Origin: a bacterium
GTDB taxonomy: Bacteria > Electryoneota > Electryoneia > Electryoneales > Electryoneaceae
DNA: 56,575 nt
Direction: 5' to 3'
NCBI GenBank assembly: GCA_028278125.1
Contig: JANQEY010000098.1
Location: 1 to 56,575, forward strand
Shown here: positions 1 to 9,313 of the stretch, one piece after another
Numbering within the stretch: the first letter of the stretch is position 1
Layout of the letters: the number at the start of each line of letters is the position of its first letter
Translations under genes and position numbers: made by a program
Notes under the pieces: generated by a model
Seen by the model: the letters and a program-made list of their open reading frames with translations, nothing else
The model's database searches: none
Told to the model about the DNA's origin: nothing

Positions 1-302
1 ACAGATAAGGCTTCACTCGCTTGTACTGTGATTATCCTTTGCGGTCCAAAACGTCCCAATCCATCGAGATTTTCATACCAGGCAATTTTATTGTCATCCC
101 TTGACGCTGCCAAAACGTCAGTATCACCATCACCATCCAGATCAGCAGAATAAACTGATTCTGGATGTAAGGAATGACCCGTTATCACAATCTCATCACT
201 AAAAGTCAGCTGCGCTGAAGATCTAAGGGGAATGCACAAGGTGAACAATAGTATTAATAGAATAGGATAACGGCTTATCGATGTATTGCAAAGGAACTTC
301 AA
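1..302 (-). CDS. FG-GAP/VCBS repeat secreted protein, 5' part only
   Basis: The open frame runs from a TTG at 302 off the left edge, so only about 100 codons are seen. The TTG is preceded by a good GAGGGAGA ribosome site 6 bases upstream. Residues 1 to about 30 form a signal peptide (basic start, then a Leu/Ile-rich core, ending SSAQ). The next part carries one FG-GAP/VCBS calcium-binding repeat: DLDGDGDTDVLAAS followed by KIAWYEN. This matches the secreted FG-GAP proteins at 29979 and 47439, so a C-terminal sorting domain is expected beyond the edge (inference). FG-GAP repeats usually fold as blades of a beta-propeller on surface or secreted proteins. No ATG start fits the signal peptide better. 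Function unknown beyond a surface or extracellular role. Confidence 0.8.
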   Translation of the reverse strand, partial: MKFLCNTSISRYPILLILLFTLCIPLRSSAQLTFSDEIVITGHSLHPESVYSADLDGDGDTDVLAASRDDNKIAWYENLDGLGRFGPQRIITVQASEALS

Positions 303-447
303 TATATCTCCCTCGATAAAGAAAGCCGGAACATCATTTAAGAGTTTAATCTATAAATATACCAAATTTTAGGTAATGTTTGTAAGTAATCTGTTAACTT
401 TTTGGATTTTGTTAGTGATTGAGATAATTTTTAGAGATTTAACGACG

Positions 448-569
448 CTGGATTGGTGACGATAAACGTCACCAAGCTATACTTTATTCACGGCTGTGTT
501 TCGCGGGCATAAAAGGAACAAAATCTGAAAGACACTGGATTGGTGACGATAAACGTCACCGAGCTACAC
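448..569. repeat. Two-copy hairpin repeat, period 87 bp
   Basis: Two near-identical 35-bp copies lie at 448-482 and 535-569. Each contains the perfect palindrome GGTGACG-ATAAA-CGTCACC (7-bp stem, 5-base loop) flanked by CTGGATT and an AGCTA(C/T)AC tail. A third, different GC-rich hairpin (CCCGC-TTGT-GCGGG) sits just to the right at about 581-594. The spacer from 303 to 702 holds no gene that I can support apart from these and the terminator at its right end. Confidence 0.75.
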
Positions 570-632
570 TGCGTTCCGGTTCCCGCTTGTGCGGGGATGA
601 CACCTCTAAATGAGGCATAATTCAAGTGAGAT

Positions 633-663
633 AGAAAATCCGACCTGAAACCAGGCCGGATCT
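633..663 (-). terminator. Rho-independent terminator after the SpoIID gene
   Basis: On the minus strand, ATCCGGCCTG and CAGGTCGGAT pair over 10 bp (one G-U) around a 4-base loop, followed by a short T-rich stretch. It lies 40 bases beyond the stop of the SpoIID/SPOR gene, in the right orientation to end the lysC-spoIID transcript. Confidence 0.75.
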
Positions 664-702
664 TTTATATGCTGAATATAGCTATTTGATGATCTTTTAA
701 AT

Positions 703-2418
703 TTACCAGATCTTTTCTATCTTCGCACCTTCGTAGAACGTGTTGAGTATCTGCTTGTAGTTCTTTTTCTTGGTCGCCATAACACCGGCAGCGGTCTGGT
801 CCATGCCTACACCGTGGCCGAAACCTGCGCCGATAAGGGTAATTTCAACGGGATTACCCATATCACCCATCACCGAATCGACAATAAAACATGAACTGTT
901 GAGTGTATTCGGAGAAAGAACACGACGGATATTCAGTTCGCCCAGGATCCTGTGGTTACGGTGGCTGCCTAAAATCTCAAGCTCTACAATCCTGCCGGAT
1001 TTTCCACGTTGCAATGGTTGAATCTCGATCAGGGTACCGATACTGAAACCAAGCTTACGCTTGATGATATCTTCCAGCTCTTTACGGGTATAGGTTACTT
1101 CCCAGCGGAAATAGCGTGAGTTTTTATCGAGGATATCAATATTTGTGCCACGGGGATTTGAATAATTTTCCGGATGGCTTTTTACCCACTCTTTAACATC
1201 CGCTTCCTTAGTTAAATCCAGCTTGAACTTTTTCCGCTCAGCCTGCGACATGACCGGTTTTCCAACCAGGTACGATTCACCCGGCGGACTCCAGAATTCC
1301 TTGCTTTCAGTATGACCACCGCTGTTCGCGCTAAAGTACGCTTCGCATACCTTTTTCTGGATCTTAAGTACTTCACCGGCTGTTTCCGTTACAGCCTTGG
1401 AGGTAAGAGGATTTTCCTTGGTTACACCGGAATAAACCTGGAAGGCAACTGTCGCCGGGAAATCCACCGGATCGTTGGCCGGCGTATCCGCAAGCTTGGA
1501 AATAGTATAACTGCGGGCTGCGACTGCCTGTGCTTTAAGCGCTTCTTCCGGGTAGGTATGATGCATCTCAGAGGGGATAACACCCTTGAGGTATTCATCT
1601 AGCAAGAGTTCATTCAGGGCCAGGAGGTCACCGTTGATATCAAGTCGCATTTCGACCGCACCACGGTATACCCTGTCCTCGATATGTTCCCAATGGAACC
1701 CGATACCGACACGGATGTCATAAAGCGTAATCTCTGTTTCGGGAGAACCCGGAACCAAACGGAAACCGCCTTCAATCATCGCGCTACGGTCATACTCACT
1801 GTCGTACAGCTCTATAGTACCCGTCGGATCGTCTATCCTGTGACGTAAAATCCGAGGATTCGGTTGATCTTCGTTGGTAAATTTTTCCAGTAACGGGCGT
1901 GCTTCACTTTCACTTTCAAAAGCGCCTACAATAACCCGCCAGCGTAATCCTTTGTGAACTACATCATCACCGATTTTCATCTGGCGGCCGTATGGAAGCA
2001 AACGGGCAGGGTAGTTTTCCGCGCGAAGGCTTTGTGCTAAAGCTTCCGCGTTCCCCTCACCGTTAAACGTTCCTATCAGGATACTGTAAACAAATCGCGC
2101 GGGATTTGACGATTCAACCCTGCATCGCCAGCGCCGATCCGTTTTGATATCCGAAAAAATTGTGTCACCGTCAAGGTTGGTAATACTGAAGGCACCGTTT
2201 ACACGAAAATCTACACGATCGTACCCCTCGAGCAGCCCGACACGTACAACTGGTTCCGCTTCATGAACCACCTGAGTATCAAGCGTCGAAATTGTAAAAT
2301 CCTCCTCCAGCTGCACCTTCTTCGACTTCATTCGAGCATCCTCCATCAGGGGGACAGCTGATCCCAAAAGCCCCAGGGCCCAAGCCAACGCAGCTATGAA
2401 CAATCCATATTTCAGCAT
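703..2418 (-). CDS. SpoIID/LytB-family wall protein with SPOR domain
   Basis: 571 residues. Residues 1-25 form a signal or anchor segment. A SPOR-like region at about 105-195 (two halves, SILIGTFNGEGNAEALAQSL and RVIVGAFESESEARPLLEKF) would bind denuded glycan strands. The C-terminal half is a SpoIID domain: IPSEMHHTYPEEALKAQAVA with the Glu region that is catalytic in SpoIID lytic transglycosylases, SGVTKENP, SGGHTESKEFW and the hallmark GFGHGVGMDQTAAGVMA. It probably cleaves peptidoglycan glycan strands or stimulates an amidase in the periplasm. The organism need not sporulate; SpoIID homologues are common in non-sporeformers. Its start overlaps the end of lysC by 7 bases, so it is probably translated from the lysC mRNA. 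Family assignment is firm; the exact substrate is inferred. Confidence 0.88.
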   Translation of the reverse strand: MLKYGLFIAALAWALGLLGSAVPLMEDARMKSKKVQLEEDFTISTLDTQVVHEAEPVVRVGLLEGYDRVDFRVNGAFSITNLDGDTIFSDIKTDRRWRCRVESSNPARFVYSILIGTFNGEGNAEALAQSLRAENYPARLLPYGRQMKIGDDVVHKGLRWRVIVGAFESESEARPLLEKFTNEDQPNPRILRHRIDDPTGTIELYDSEYDRSAMIEGGFRLVPGSPETEITLYDIRVGIGFHWEHIEDRVYRGAVEMRLDINGDLLALNELLLDEYLKGVIPSEMHHTYPEEALKAQAVAARSYTISKLADTPANDPVDFPATVAFQVYSGVTKENPLTSKAVTETAGEVLKIQKKVCEAYFSANSGGHTESKEFWSPPGESYLVGKPVMSQAERKKFKLDLTKEADVKEWVKSHPENYSNPRGTNIDILDKNSRYFRWEVTYTRKELEDIIKRKLGFSIGTLIEIQPLQRGKSGRIVELEILGSHRNHRILGELNIRRVLSPNTLNSSCFIVDSVMGDMGNPVEITLIGAGFGHGVGMDQTAAGVMATKKKNYKQILNTFYEGAKIEKIW

Positions 2419-3536
2419 TTATCCGCCCCCATTTTGTCTTGACGGATCCAGCCATTTTCCAGGCAAACCTGGTGGATTAAACGAACTGCTTTTTCTGCAA
2501 ACACTGTTTCCACACAAACCCAGTATTCCCCCGGGCGGTGTATCTGACCAAAAGTAGCGATCTCAGCATCGGTGAGCATAAGGGTAACTGCCTCGTGGAG
2601 CCCCTCCACTATACGACCCGCAGTTACAATGGTGATACCGGTTAGAGGTGCTTCCTCACCAGGATTCGGAGTCCGCCAAAGAATCCAGCGACCTCGATTT
2701 TCAGACAACCTGACAATTTTATTCCTGTCATCAAGTTGACCACATCCCTGCCTGCGCAGAAGGTTATCCTGGCATCCCAGCCCGATAACATCGCCTCTGT
2801 CAAATGGTGCGTCAGTGATTATAGTCCCAATTGTATTATTCTTTGTATTTCCAATTGCCAGTGTCACTTCTTTCTCACCGGCAATCCTTGCTGCTTCCGG
2901 TTGTAACGCGGCTACGCCACCCATGCTTAAACGCAAGGCGCTGTCAAAATCAACCTGTTCTATACACTGAGTATTTTCGACAATTCCAGGATCCGCTGTC
3001 TCAAGACCCTTTACATCCTTCATCAATTCGCAACGGTCGGCGTTTATCGCCGCAGCCAGGGCTACAGCCGTCGCGTCGCTACCACCACGTCCCAGGGTGG
3101 TTATCTCTTTTTCTATGGAGACTCCCTGGAACCCGGCCACAATAACAATCCTGTCATCCTCGAGAGCTTCCAGCAACCGTGTAGGCCTGATATCAACGAT
3201 CCTGGCTTCACCATGTTTTGTATCGGTAATAATTCCAACCTGGCTTCCTGTATAACTGACAGCCCCGATTCCCTCGGCTTCAATCGCCATGGCAAGAAGA
3301 GCACAGGATATCCTTTCACCGACGGACAGCAGCATATCCAGTTCACGGTCCGGTGGGTCGGGATTCAGGTCTTTAGCCATTTTCACCAGGTCATCTGTCG
3401 TTGATGCCATTGCCGAAACAACAACTACAACCTCATCACCCTGCCATTTCAGGTCAGCAAGTTGTGATGCTACATGACGGATGCTTGCTACATCCTCCAT
3501 GCTGCTGCCACCGTATTTTCTTACTATCCTGGCCAT
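2412..3536 (-). CDS. lysC: Aspartate kinase
   Basis: 374 residues, slightly shorter than usual monofunctional aspartokinases (about 400). It phosphorylates aspartate, the first step to lysine, diaminopimelate, threonine and methionine. Visible motifs: KYGGSS at residue 7 (family form KFGGTS), VVVVSAM, LLSVGERIS, GRGGSDATAVALAAAINAD and the ELMKDVKGLETADP loop, where most family members have a D-V-x-G-(V/I)-x-T-x-DP pattern. The C-terminal about 110 residues should be the ACT regulatory part (TGITIVTAGRIVEGLHEAV looks like one ACT unit), but it is weakly conserved, so feedback control may differ. It follows dapB by 24 bases in a dapA-dapB-lysC operon and overlaps the SpoIID gene. Confidence 0.88.
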   Translation of the reverse strand: MARIVRKYGGSSMEDVASIRHVASQLADLKWQGDEVVVVVSAMASTTDDLVKMAKDLNPDPPDRELDMLLSVGERISCALLAMAIEAEGIGAVSYTGSQVGIITDTKHGEARIVDIRPTRLLEALEDDRIVIVAGFQGVSIEKEITTLGRGGSDATAVALAAAINADRCELMKDVKGLETADPGIVENTQCIEQVDFDSALRLSMGGVAALQPEAARIAGEKEVTLAIGNTKNNTIGTIITDAPFDRGDVIGLGCQDNLLRRQGCGQLDDRNKIVRLSENRGRWILWRTPNPGEEAPLTGITIVTAGRIVEGLHEAVTLMLTDAEIATFGQIHRPGEYWVCVETVFAEKAVRLIHQVCLENGWIRQDKMGADKC

Positions 3537-3560
3537 AATTTCCGCTTTTTCCCGGATTTG

Positions 3561-4286
3561 TTATTTTATCAGTCCTAAAGCTTCAGCCATACTGTAATTG
3601 CCGGTAGATTTACCCGCAAGGAACCTTACTGCCGGGGCTACACCCTGTGCAAAAGCCAGCCGTGAACGTGCCCTGTGAACCAGTTCGATCTCTTCACCGG
3701 CTGACGCGAACAGTATTCGGTGTTCACCAACTACCTCACCTACTCGCAGGCTGGTCACCTGGATATTCTCCCCAGGATTATCGTTATCGGATAAGACATC
3801 AACAAACTTTTTCGCCGTTCCCGATGGAGAGTCTTTTTTATGGCGATGGTGTATATCTGTCACTGCCACATCATACTTGTTACCCAGTATCTTTTTCGCT
3901 TCAGGTGCTAGTTCGAACAGCAGGTTCACCCCGATTGATAGATTCGGAGCGATAATATGCGCAGTGTTTAAGTCCTGCAGACGTTTCATCTGTTCGTCAG
4001 AAAAACCGGTCGCGCCGATAAGAATCGGTATATTGTTCTGTTCAGCAAGCAAAGAATGATTGTACGCAGACTCGGTCAGGGAGACATCCACCCAGACATC
4101 AGCTCCAAAATCAGTATCTGTGGAATCAGGTTCGATGGTAAAATCAAGTATCTTTTGACCGGAATTTTCTTGGATATCTACGGCATGAATGATTGAAATA
4201 TCATCTTCTTTATCCAGCGCTTCAATAACAGCCCTGCCCATCCTACCGGCAGCGCCAAAAAGGGTGATCTTGATATTCTCAGCCAT
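3561..4286 (-). CDS. dapB: 4-hydroxy-tetrahydrodipicolinate reductase
   Basis: 241 residues, a normal length for the compact DapB form. It reduces the product of DapA with NAD(P)H on the way to diaminopimelate and lysine. The N-terminal Rossmann motif GAAGRMGRAVIEAL binds the cofactor. The catalytic and substrate loop DIHHRHKKDSPSGTAKKF gives the family His-His and Lys residues. The sequence GEHRILFASAGEEIELVHRA and the C-terminal YSMAEALGL complete the DapB pattern. It lies 41 bases after dapA and 24 bases before lysC, all minus strand, which makes a DAP-pathway operon. Confidence 0.95.
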   Translation of the reverse strand: MAENIKITLFGAAGRMGRAVIEALDKEDDISIIHAVDIQENSGQKILDFTIEPDSTDTDFGADVWVDVSLTESAYNHSLLAEQNNIPILIGATGFSDEQMKRLQDLNTAHIIAPNLSIGVNLLFELAPEAKKILGNKYDVAVTDIHHRHKKDSPSGTAKKFVDVLSDNDNPGENIQVTSLRVGEVVGEHRILFASAGEEIELVHRARSRLAFAQGVAPAVRFLAGKSTGNYSMAEALGLIK

Positions 4287-4327
4287 AAATACTACGACCC
4301 CATCTTCGTTTTAGAAATCTCGTTAAA

Positions 4328-5215
4328 CTAAATGAGCTTCAGCTTTTTTAACTCTGCTGCCACTATTCCCTGTGATTGTTCGCTTAACTGTGCCAGGGGT
4401 GGACGAACCGGTCCGCCAGGAAGTCCAAGTAATCCCAGTGCGTATTTTGCCGGTGCAGGACTGGTTTCAACAAACAGGGCTTTTGACAATCCGGCAAGTT
4501 CACGATGCAGTTCGTAAGCCCTAGCGCCCTGGCCTTCGTTTCTTGCCTTCCACTGTTCCACCGATAGCTCCGGAACAATATTACTGACGACGCTGACTGA
4601 TCCAACACCACCGACATCCAGGATAGGCAGGTTTAATCCGTCTTCCCCGGAAAATACCGCGGCACTGCCTACAATCCTGCCGACAATATCCCAGACCTGC
4701 GCAAGATTTCCCGATGCTTCCTTTACAGCGACTATATTTTCTATTTCGGCAAGTTTTTCAACTGTACCAGGCTGGAGGTTAACACCTGTCCTGCTCGGAA
4801 CGTTGTAAACCATGATTGGAAGGTATGGAACGGATTCGGCAACCATACCAAAATGACGCATCATTCCTTCTGGTGTCGGTTTGTTATAATATGGTGTAAT
4901 AACCAGCGCGCCATCAGCGCCCAAGTCGGCAACCTTCCTGGTTCTCCTGATGCTGACATCGGTGTTGTTTGTACCACTTCCAGCGACAATCCAGGCTTTA
5001 CCGTTTGCTTCGGAAACAGTTATATCGATAACCCGTTCCCATTCTTCTTCCGATAATGCTGGAGATTCACCTGTTGTTCCGCAGGGGAGAAGCCCCTGGA
5101 CTCCGGCTTCGAGTTGGCGTGCAACCAGGGTCTTTAAGCCATCTTCATCAAGCGAATTATCATCCTTGAATGGTGTCACCAGCGCGGTAAATACACCCTT
5201 CCATTCAACTTGCAT
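4328..5215 (-). CDS. dapA: 4-hydroxy-tetrahydrodipicolinate synthase
   Basis: 295 residues, typical for the TIM-barrel DapA family. It condenses pyruvate with aspartate semialdehyde. Motifs: GVFTALVTPF at the start, LPCGTTGESPALSEEE, the Tyr-bearing MVYNVPSRTGVNL, and VAVKEASGNL with the Schiff-base Lys at about residue 165. It starts 20 bases after the stop of glutamine synthetase and is followed by dapB and lysC. The grouping links DAP synthesis to nitrogen assimilation in one transcription direction. Confidence 0.95.
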   Translation of the reverse strand: MQVEWKGVFTALVTPFKDDNSLDEDGLKTLVARQLEAGVQGLLPCGTTGESPALSEEEWERVIDITVSEANGKAWIVAGSGTNNTDVSIRRTRKVADLGADGALVITPYYNKPTPEGMMRHFGMVAESVPYLPIMVYNVPSRTGVNLQPGTVEKLAEIENIVAVKEASGNLAQVWDIVGRIVGSAAVFSGEDGLNLPILDVGGVGSVSVVSNIVPELSVEQWKARNEGQGARAYELHRELAGLSKALFVETSPAPAKYALGLLGLPGGPVRPPLAQLSEQSQGIVAAELKKLKLI

Positions 5216-5235
5216 ATTTATACTCCAATACTGGA

Positions 5236-6651
5236 TTAAATATCATAATAGAGTTCAAATTCCCATGGATGCGGTCGGCTGCGTAAAGCGTCGATCTCCT
5301 TTTCACGCTTGTACCAGATCCATGTATCAACTACATCCTCGGTGAAAACGTTTCCCTTGTATAGGAAATCCTGGTCAGCCTCGAGGGCATCGAGCGCATG
5401 CGAAAGAGTTGGTGGTGTTTCGGCTACATCCGCAAGTTCCTCGGGCTCAAGATCGTACATATTTTTATCAAGCGGATCACCCGGGTTGATCTTGTTCTGG
5501 ATACCGTCAAGACCTGCCATAAGTAATGCACTGAAAGCTATATAGGGATTACATGATGAATCCGGTACACGGAATTCTACCCGCTTGGATTTTGGACTTG
5601 GATTGTACATCGGTATACGGATAGATGCTGAACGGTTCCTTTGGCTGTATGCTAACCGGGTCGGTGCTTCAAAACCTGGAATCAATCTCTTATAACTGTT
5701 CGTAGTCGGATTAGTGAAAGCGCATAAAGCCGCCGCGTGTTTCAAAATGCCGCCTATAAAATGCAACGCCATTTCCGATAATCCCGCATACCTGTCACCC
5801 GCGAACAGGGGCGTATCACCTTTCCAGAGGCTGATATGGGTATGCATGCCACTGCCGTTGTCTTCAAAAATCGGTTTCGGCATGAAGGTGGCGGTCTTGT
5901 TATGGTTGAACGCTACATTTTTGACAACGTATTTAAACAGCTGCAGGTTATCCGCCATTCGCAGCATGGTATCAAACCGCATGTCTATTTCACCCTGACC
6001 ACCCGTAGCAACCTCATGGTGGTGGGCTTCAACAGTAATCCCCATGTTCTCCAGAATGATCGCCATTTCGCTGCGGATATCCTGTAGTGAATCCTGGGGT
6101 GGTACAGGAAAATAACCTTCCTTGTAACGAGGTTTATATCCCAGGTTTGGATTCTCTTCACGTCCACTGTTCCAGTGTCCCTCGTCAGAATCAATATGGA
6201 AATAACCTTCATGATGATTCTGGCTGTAGCGTATATCGTCAAATATAAAAAACTCAGCTTCAGGGCCATAAAATGCAGTATCGGCAAAACCGAGGGAGGT
6301 CATGTACTCTTCGGCTTTCCGCGCCAGGGTTCGTGGACATTTACTGTACGGAAGCATCGTTGTAGGCTCAATAATGTCACAAAACAGGATCAGGGTGGGT
6401 ACCTTGGAGAAAGGATCTATAACGGCAGTTTTTGCATCAGGACGTACCAGCATATCGGATTCATTAATCTGGCGCCAGCCCCTGATTGAAGAGCCGTCGA
6501 ATCCATAACCTGTGTCAAATGCTTCAGGTTCAAGTCTACCGACCGGTACTGAAAAATGCTGCCATAATCCGGGGAAATCCATAAATCGAAGATCTATCAT
6601 CTTCACACCCCGGCTTTTAATCAACTCAAAAAGATCATGAATCAGATCCAT
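5236..6651 (-). CDS. glnA: Type I glutamine synthetase
   Basis: 471 residues, the usual size of bacterial GSI. It makes glutamine from glutamate, ammonia and ATP as a cytoplasmic dodecamer. Motifs: [10 protein letters not shown] near the start, [13 protein letters not shown] (metal-binding Glu residues), the [15 protein letters not shown] loop, [18 protein letters not shown] and [13 protein letters not shown]. Near residue 400 the stretch NMYDLEPEE matches the Tyr-containing adenylylation site of GSI-beta enzymes, so control by an adenylyltransferase is likely though no glnE is in the window. The PII gene lies 37 bases upstream, supporting PII-linked control. dapA follows after 20 bases. Confidence 0.95.
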   Translation of the reverse strand: MDLIHDLFELIKSRGVKMIDLRFMDFPGLWQHFSVPVGRLEPEAFDTGYGFDGSSIRGWRQINESDMLVRPDAKTAVIDPFSKVPTLILFCDIIEPTTMLPYSKCPRTLARKAEEYMTSLGFADTAFYGPEAEFFIFDDIRYSQNHHEGYFHIDSDEGHWNSGREENPNLGYKPRYKEGYFPVPPQDSLQDIRSEMAIILENMGITVEAHHHEVATGGQGEIDMRFDTMLRMADNLQLFKYVVKNVAFNHNKTATFMPKPIFEDNGSGMHTHISLWKGDTPLFAGDRYAGLSEMALHFIGGILKHAAALCAFTNPTTNSYKRLIPGFEAPTRLAYSQRNRSASIRIPMYNPSPKSKRVEFRVPDSSCNPYIAFSALLMAGLDGIQNKINPGDPLDKNMYDLEPEELADVAETPPTLSHALDALEADQDFLYKGNVFTEDVVDTWIWYKREKEIDALRSRPHPWEFELYYDI

Positions 6652-6688
6652 GTTATTCCTCTATAAGTTTAATAATTAATAATCAAAG

Positions 6689-7048
<360 letters not shown>

Positions 7049-7090
7049 TTATCGGAAATATAAACTGAAAATTCACGGTCAGATAATACT

Positions 7091-8152
7091 CTATACGGCG
7101 AACCTAACATGCATCACAACACCATCTTCAACAATATATGTTTTCCCCTCGAGGCGAAGAATGCCTTTATCTTTGCATGCACTGAGGGAACCAAGCTTTG
7201 CAAGATCTGACGATTGAACAACTTCAGCGCGGATAAATCCACGTTCAAGGTCGGTGTGTATTTCACCAGCCGCTGAAACAGCTTCAGTACCTTTTTTAAC
7301 AGGCCAGGCACGGACTTCGTCATCACCAACAGTGAAAAAACTTACCAGGTTCAAGAGGTCAAAACCAACCCTGATTACTCGTTCCGAAGCCGGGTGTTCT
7401 ATTCCCATATCCGCAAGGAAATCATCCCTGTCAGATTCATCGAGGGAAGCAATTTCAGCCTCGATCATAGCATTAACAACTTCTACTTGCTTGCTGACAC
7501 CTGATAATTTCTCTTCAAGGATCCTGGCGATCTGATCGCCATCCTGTTCATCGGAGATATTGATCACCAGGAGAAGCGGTTTCTGAGTAAGAAAGGCGAA
7601 TGAACGGATCAGTTTTTCCTGTTTTTCATCAAGATCAATTTCTCTCAAAGGTGTTTCTTCATTCAGCGCTTCCATCACCTTGTCGAGGATGGCTACCTCG
7701 GCTGGATTGACCTTCTGCCCCCTGTTTTTACTGTGTTCAATCCGTTCCAGCCTGTTTTCTGCTGCCTGGAGATCCGAAAGTAAAAGTTCAGCCTCAATAT
7801 CCGCCACTTCTGTAGCTACATAGTCAGCAATATTATCAGGTGATTCATCGCCAAGATGAAAAACACCAAACACAGCTGCCAGGAGATTAGATCCCTGCAG
7901 ATGATTAATCATTGACCGTTTAAAACCTGAACGTTCATCTGTATGTGCCAATCCGGCGAGGTCAATATAGTCAACCCTGGCCGGGATTTTTTTTGCCGGT
8001 GGATATAAAACATGAAGGTTATCGAGACGTTCATCAGGAACAGACGCAACACCAAGATTAGCCTGTTCTCCTATCGACGGTTCAGTTCCGGTAAGTGCTT
8101 TAAATAGAGTTGATTTTCCTCCACCCTGCCAGCCAATCAACGCGATCTGCAT
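7091..8152 (-). CDS. YchF-like GTPase/ATPase with TGS domain, divergent
   Basis: 353 residues. The C-terminal third is a clear YchF TGS region: LVSFFTVGDDEVRAW, KKGTEAVSAAGEIHTDLERG, FIRAEVV, LRLEGKTYIVEDGVVMHVRF. The N-terminal nucleotide-binding domain has a P-loop GWQGGGKSTLFKALTG, where YchF normally reads GLPNVGKSTLFNALT, and a DLAGL switch II. It lacks the glycine-rich GEGLGN segment that follows switch II in canonical YchF, and the base-recognition site reads NISD where YchF has NxxE. It is therefore a divergent YchF paralogue or subfamily, probably a cytoplasmic ribosome-associated nucleotidase (inference). It precedes glnB by 63 bases on the same strand. Confidence 0.8.
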   Translation of the reverse strand: MQIALIGWQGGGKSTLFKALTGTEPSIGEQANLGVASVPDERLDNLHVLYPPAKKIPARVDYIDLAGLAHTDERSGFKRSMINHLQGSNLLAAVFGVFHLGDESPDNIADYVATEVADIEAELLLSDLQAAENRLERIEHSKNRGQKVNPAEVAILDKVMEALNEETPLREIDLDEKQEKLIRSFAFLTQKPLLLVINISDEQDGDQIARILEEKLSGVSKQVEVVNAMIEAEIASLDESDRDDFLADMGIEHPASERVIRVGFDLLNLVSFFTVGDDEVRAWPVKKGTEAVSAAGEIHTDLERGFIRAEVVQSSDLAKLGSLSACKDKGILRLEGKTYIVEDGVVMHVRFAV

Positions 8153-8245
8153 ATATCTAACTCAAATTGTAAAATGATTAATAAAATTCACGGGTATGTT
8201 CCGTTCGAAATCGTAATGTAGAAGAGGTAAACAAGTCAGTCAAGC

Positions 8246-8887
8246 TTACGATCGAGAAGATACGGGACTGGAAAATCGCCTTAACTTTCTAAGCCGTGAA
8301 AATACAACCGGTACGACAAGAGCAAAAATGACAATGTTCGAACCTATATGTATCGCTGTGAATGGGATCGCCAAGGTGAGGTAGGGAATCCAACCTTTGA
8401 TACTCAAAATTCCGGTTGACAATGGGAAGGCAATATTTGTCAGTAGATCATAAATCAGCGTAACAATAAATCCGGCTGTTACAGAGGTGATTATTCTAAT
8501 GTGAATGTGCCTGCTGATAAAAAACCGTTTAAGAAAGCCAAAAAGAAAACCAACAATTCCGAATCCCAGCATCTGGGCTATCCAGACCGGGGGATATGGA
8601 AGTCCCCAGGCATTTAATCCACTGTAGATGGTAATTGTCAGGACTCCAACGGCAGCTCCAGCGAGTGATCCTGTCAATAAACCCGCAAGAGCAACTACAG
8701 CGCTGATTAGCTCAACGTTGGGGACGGCAATCAGCAGGTAACCGCATACCACGCCAATTGCCGTAAAAAGAGAAATGTCTACTATTTTTTTTACTACACG
8801 TCTCGATTCATAATCGGGAGATACTGACCTGGAAGGTCCATCAGTATTAGAAAAACCGGGTTGACCAGGTTTTCTCTCCTCGATCAT
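8246..8887 (-). CDS. ECF transporter S-component-like membrane protein
   Basis: 213 residues with a polar N-terminus of about 30 residues and then five to six hydrophobic segments (roughly 35-60, 65-95, 100-125, 135-160 and 175-200). Small-residue-rich helices with sequences such as ALAGLLTGSLAGAAVGVLT and WIAQMLGFGIVGFLFG resemble the substrate-binding S units of energy-coupling-factor vitamin transporters. No EcfA or EcfT genes are in the window, so the energising module would have to be encoded elsewhere, and the ligand cannot be told. It follows rplS by 5 bases and is probably carried at the end of the ribosomal operon. It could instead be another small integral membrane protein. Confidence 0.6.
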   Translation of the reverse strand: MIEERKPGQPGFSNTDGPSRSVSPDYESRRVVKKIVDISLFTAIGVVCGYLLIAVPNVELISAVVALAGLLTGSLAGAAVGVLTITIYSGLNAWGLPYPPVWIAQMLGFGIVGFLFGFLKRFFISRHIHIRIITSVTAGFIVTLIYDLLTNIAFPLSTGILSIKGWIPYLTLAIPFTAIHIGSNIVIFALVVPVVFSRLRKLRRFSSPVSSRS

Positions 8888-8892
8888 TCAGT

Positions 8893-9261
8893 TCACCGTG
8901 CTTGTTCGTTTCCCGTTTTGCGTTCCTTAATCCTTGCGGCTTTACCGACACGGTCACGCAGGTAGTAAATTTTGGAACGTCTTACAGCACCACGCCGGTC
9001 AATTTCGATCTTGGAAATTGTCGGAGAATGAAGTGGGAATACACGTTCTACACCGATACCGCTGGATGATTTACGAACGGTAAATGTAGCACGGGTGCCT
9101 TTTCCCTTACGGCTAATTACAACACCCTTAAACATCTGGATACGTTCTTTCCCACCCTCGATAATACGAACATGAACCTTAACCGTATCACCGGTATTGA
9201 ATTCGGGAAGATCATCACGAAGATCGCGACGTTCCAATTCTTGAATTGTTAAATCAGACAT
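8893..9261 (-). CDS. rplS: Ribosomal protein L19
   Basis: 122 residues, normal for L19, which lies at the 30S-50S interface. Characteristic stretches: [52 protein letters not shown] and the end [19 protein letters not shown]. It closes the conserved rpsP-khpA-rimM-trmD-rplS block, 52 bases after trmD. Confidence 0.97.
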   Translation of the reverse strand: MSDLTIQELERRDLRDDLPEFNTGDTVKVHVRIIEGGKERIQMFKGVVISRKGKGTRATFTVRKSSSGIGVERVFPLHSPTISKIEIDRRGAVRRSKIYYLRDRVGKAARIKERKTGNEQAR

Positions 9262-9313
9262 GATAACACCATTTATCTCTGTTTGTTTAGTTACTGTCGT
9301 TAATCCAAATATA

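Noticed and set aside
703..2418. Evidence for sporulation from SpoIID
   Set aside because: SpoIID-domain proteins with SPOR domains are widespread in non-sporulating bacteria, and no other sporulation genes are present.
3537..5235. Lysine riboswitch or T-box in the DAP operon
   Set aside because: Gaps between the genes are only 20-41 bases and hold no such structure.
8330..8350. T-arm-like GTTCGAACC
   Set aside because: It sits inside the membrane-protein gene and has no cloverleaf around it.
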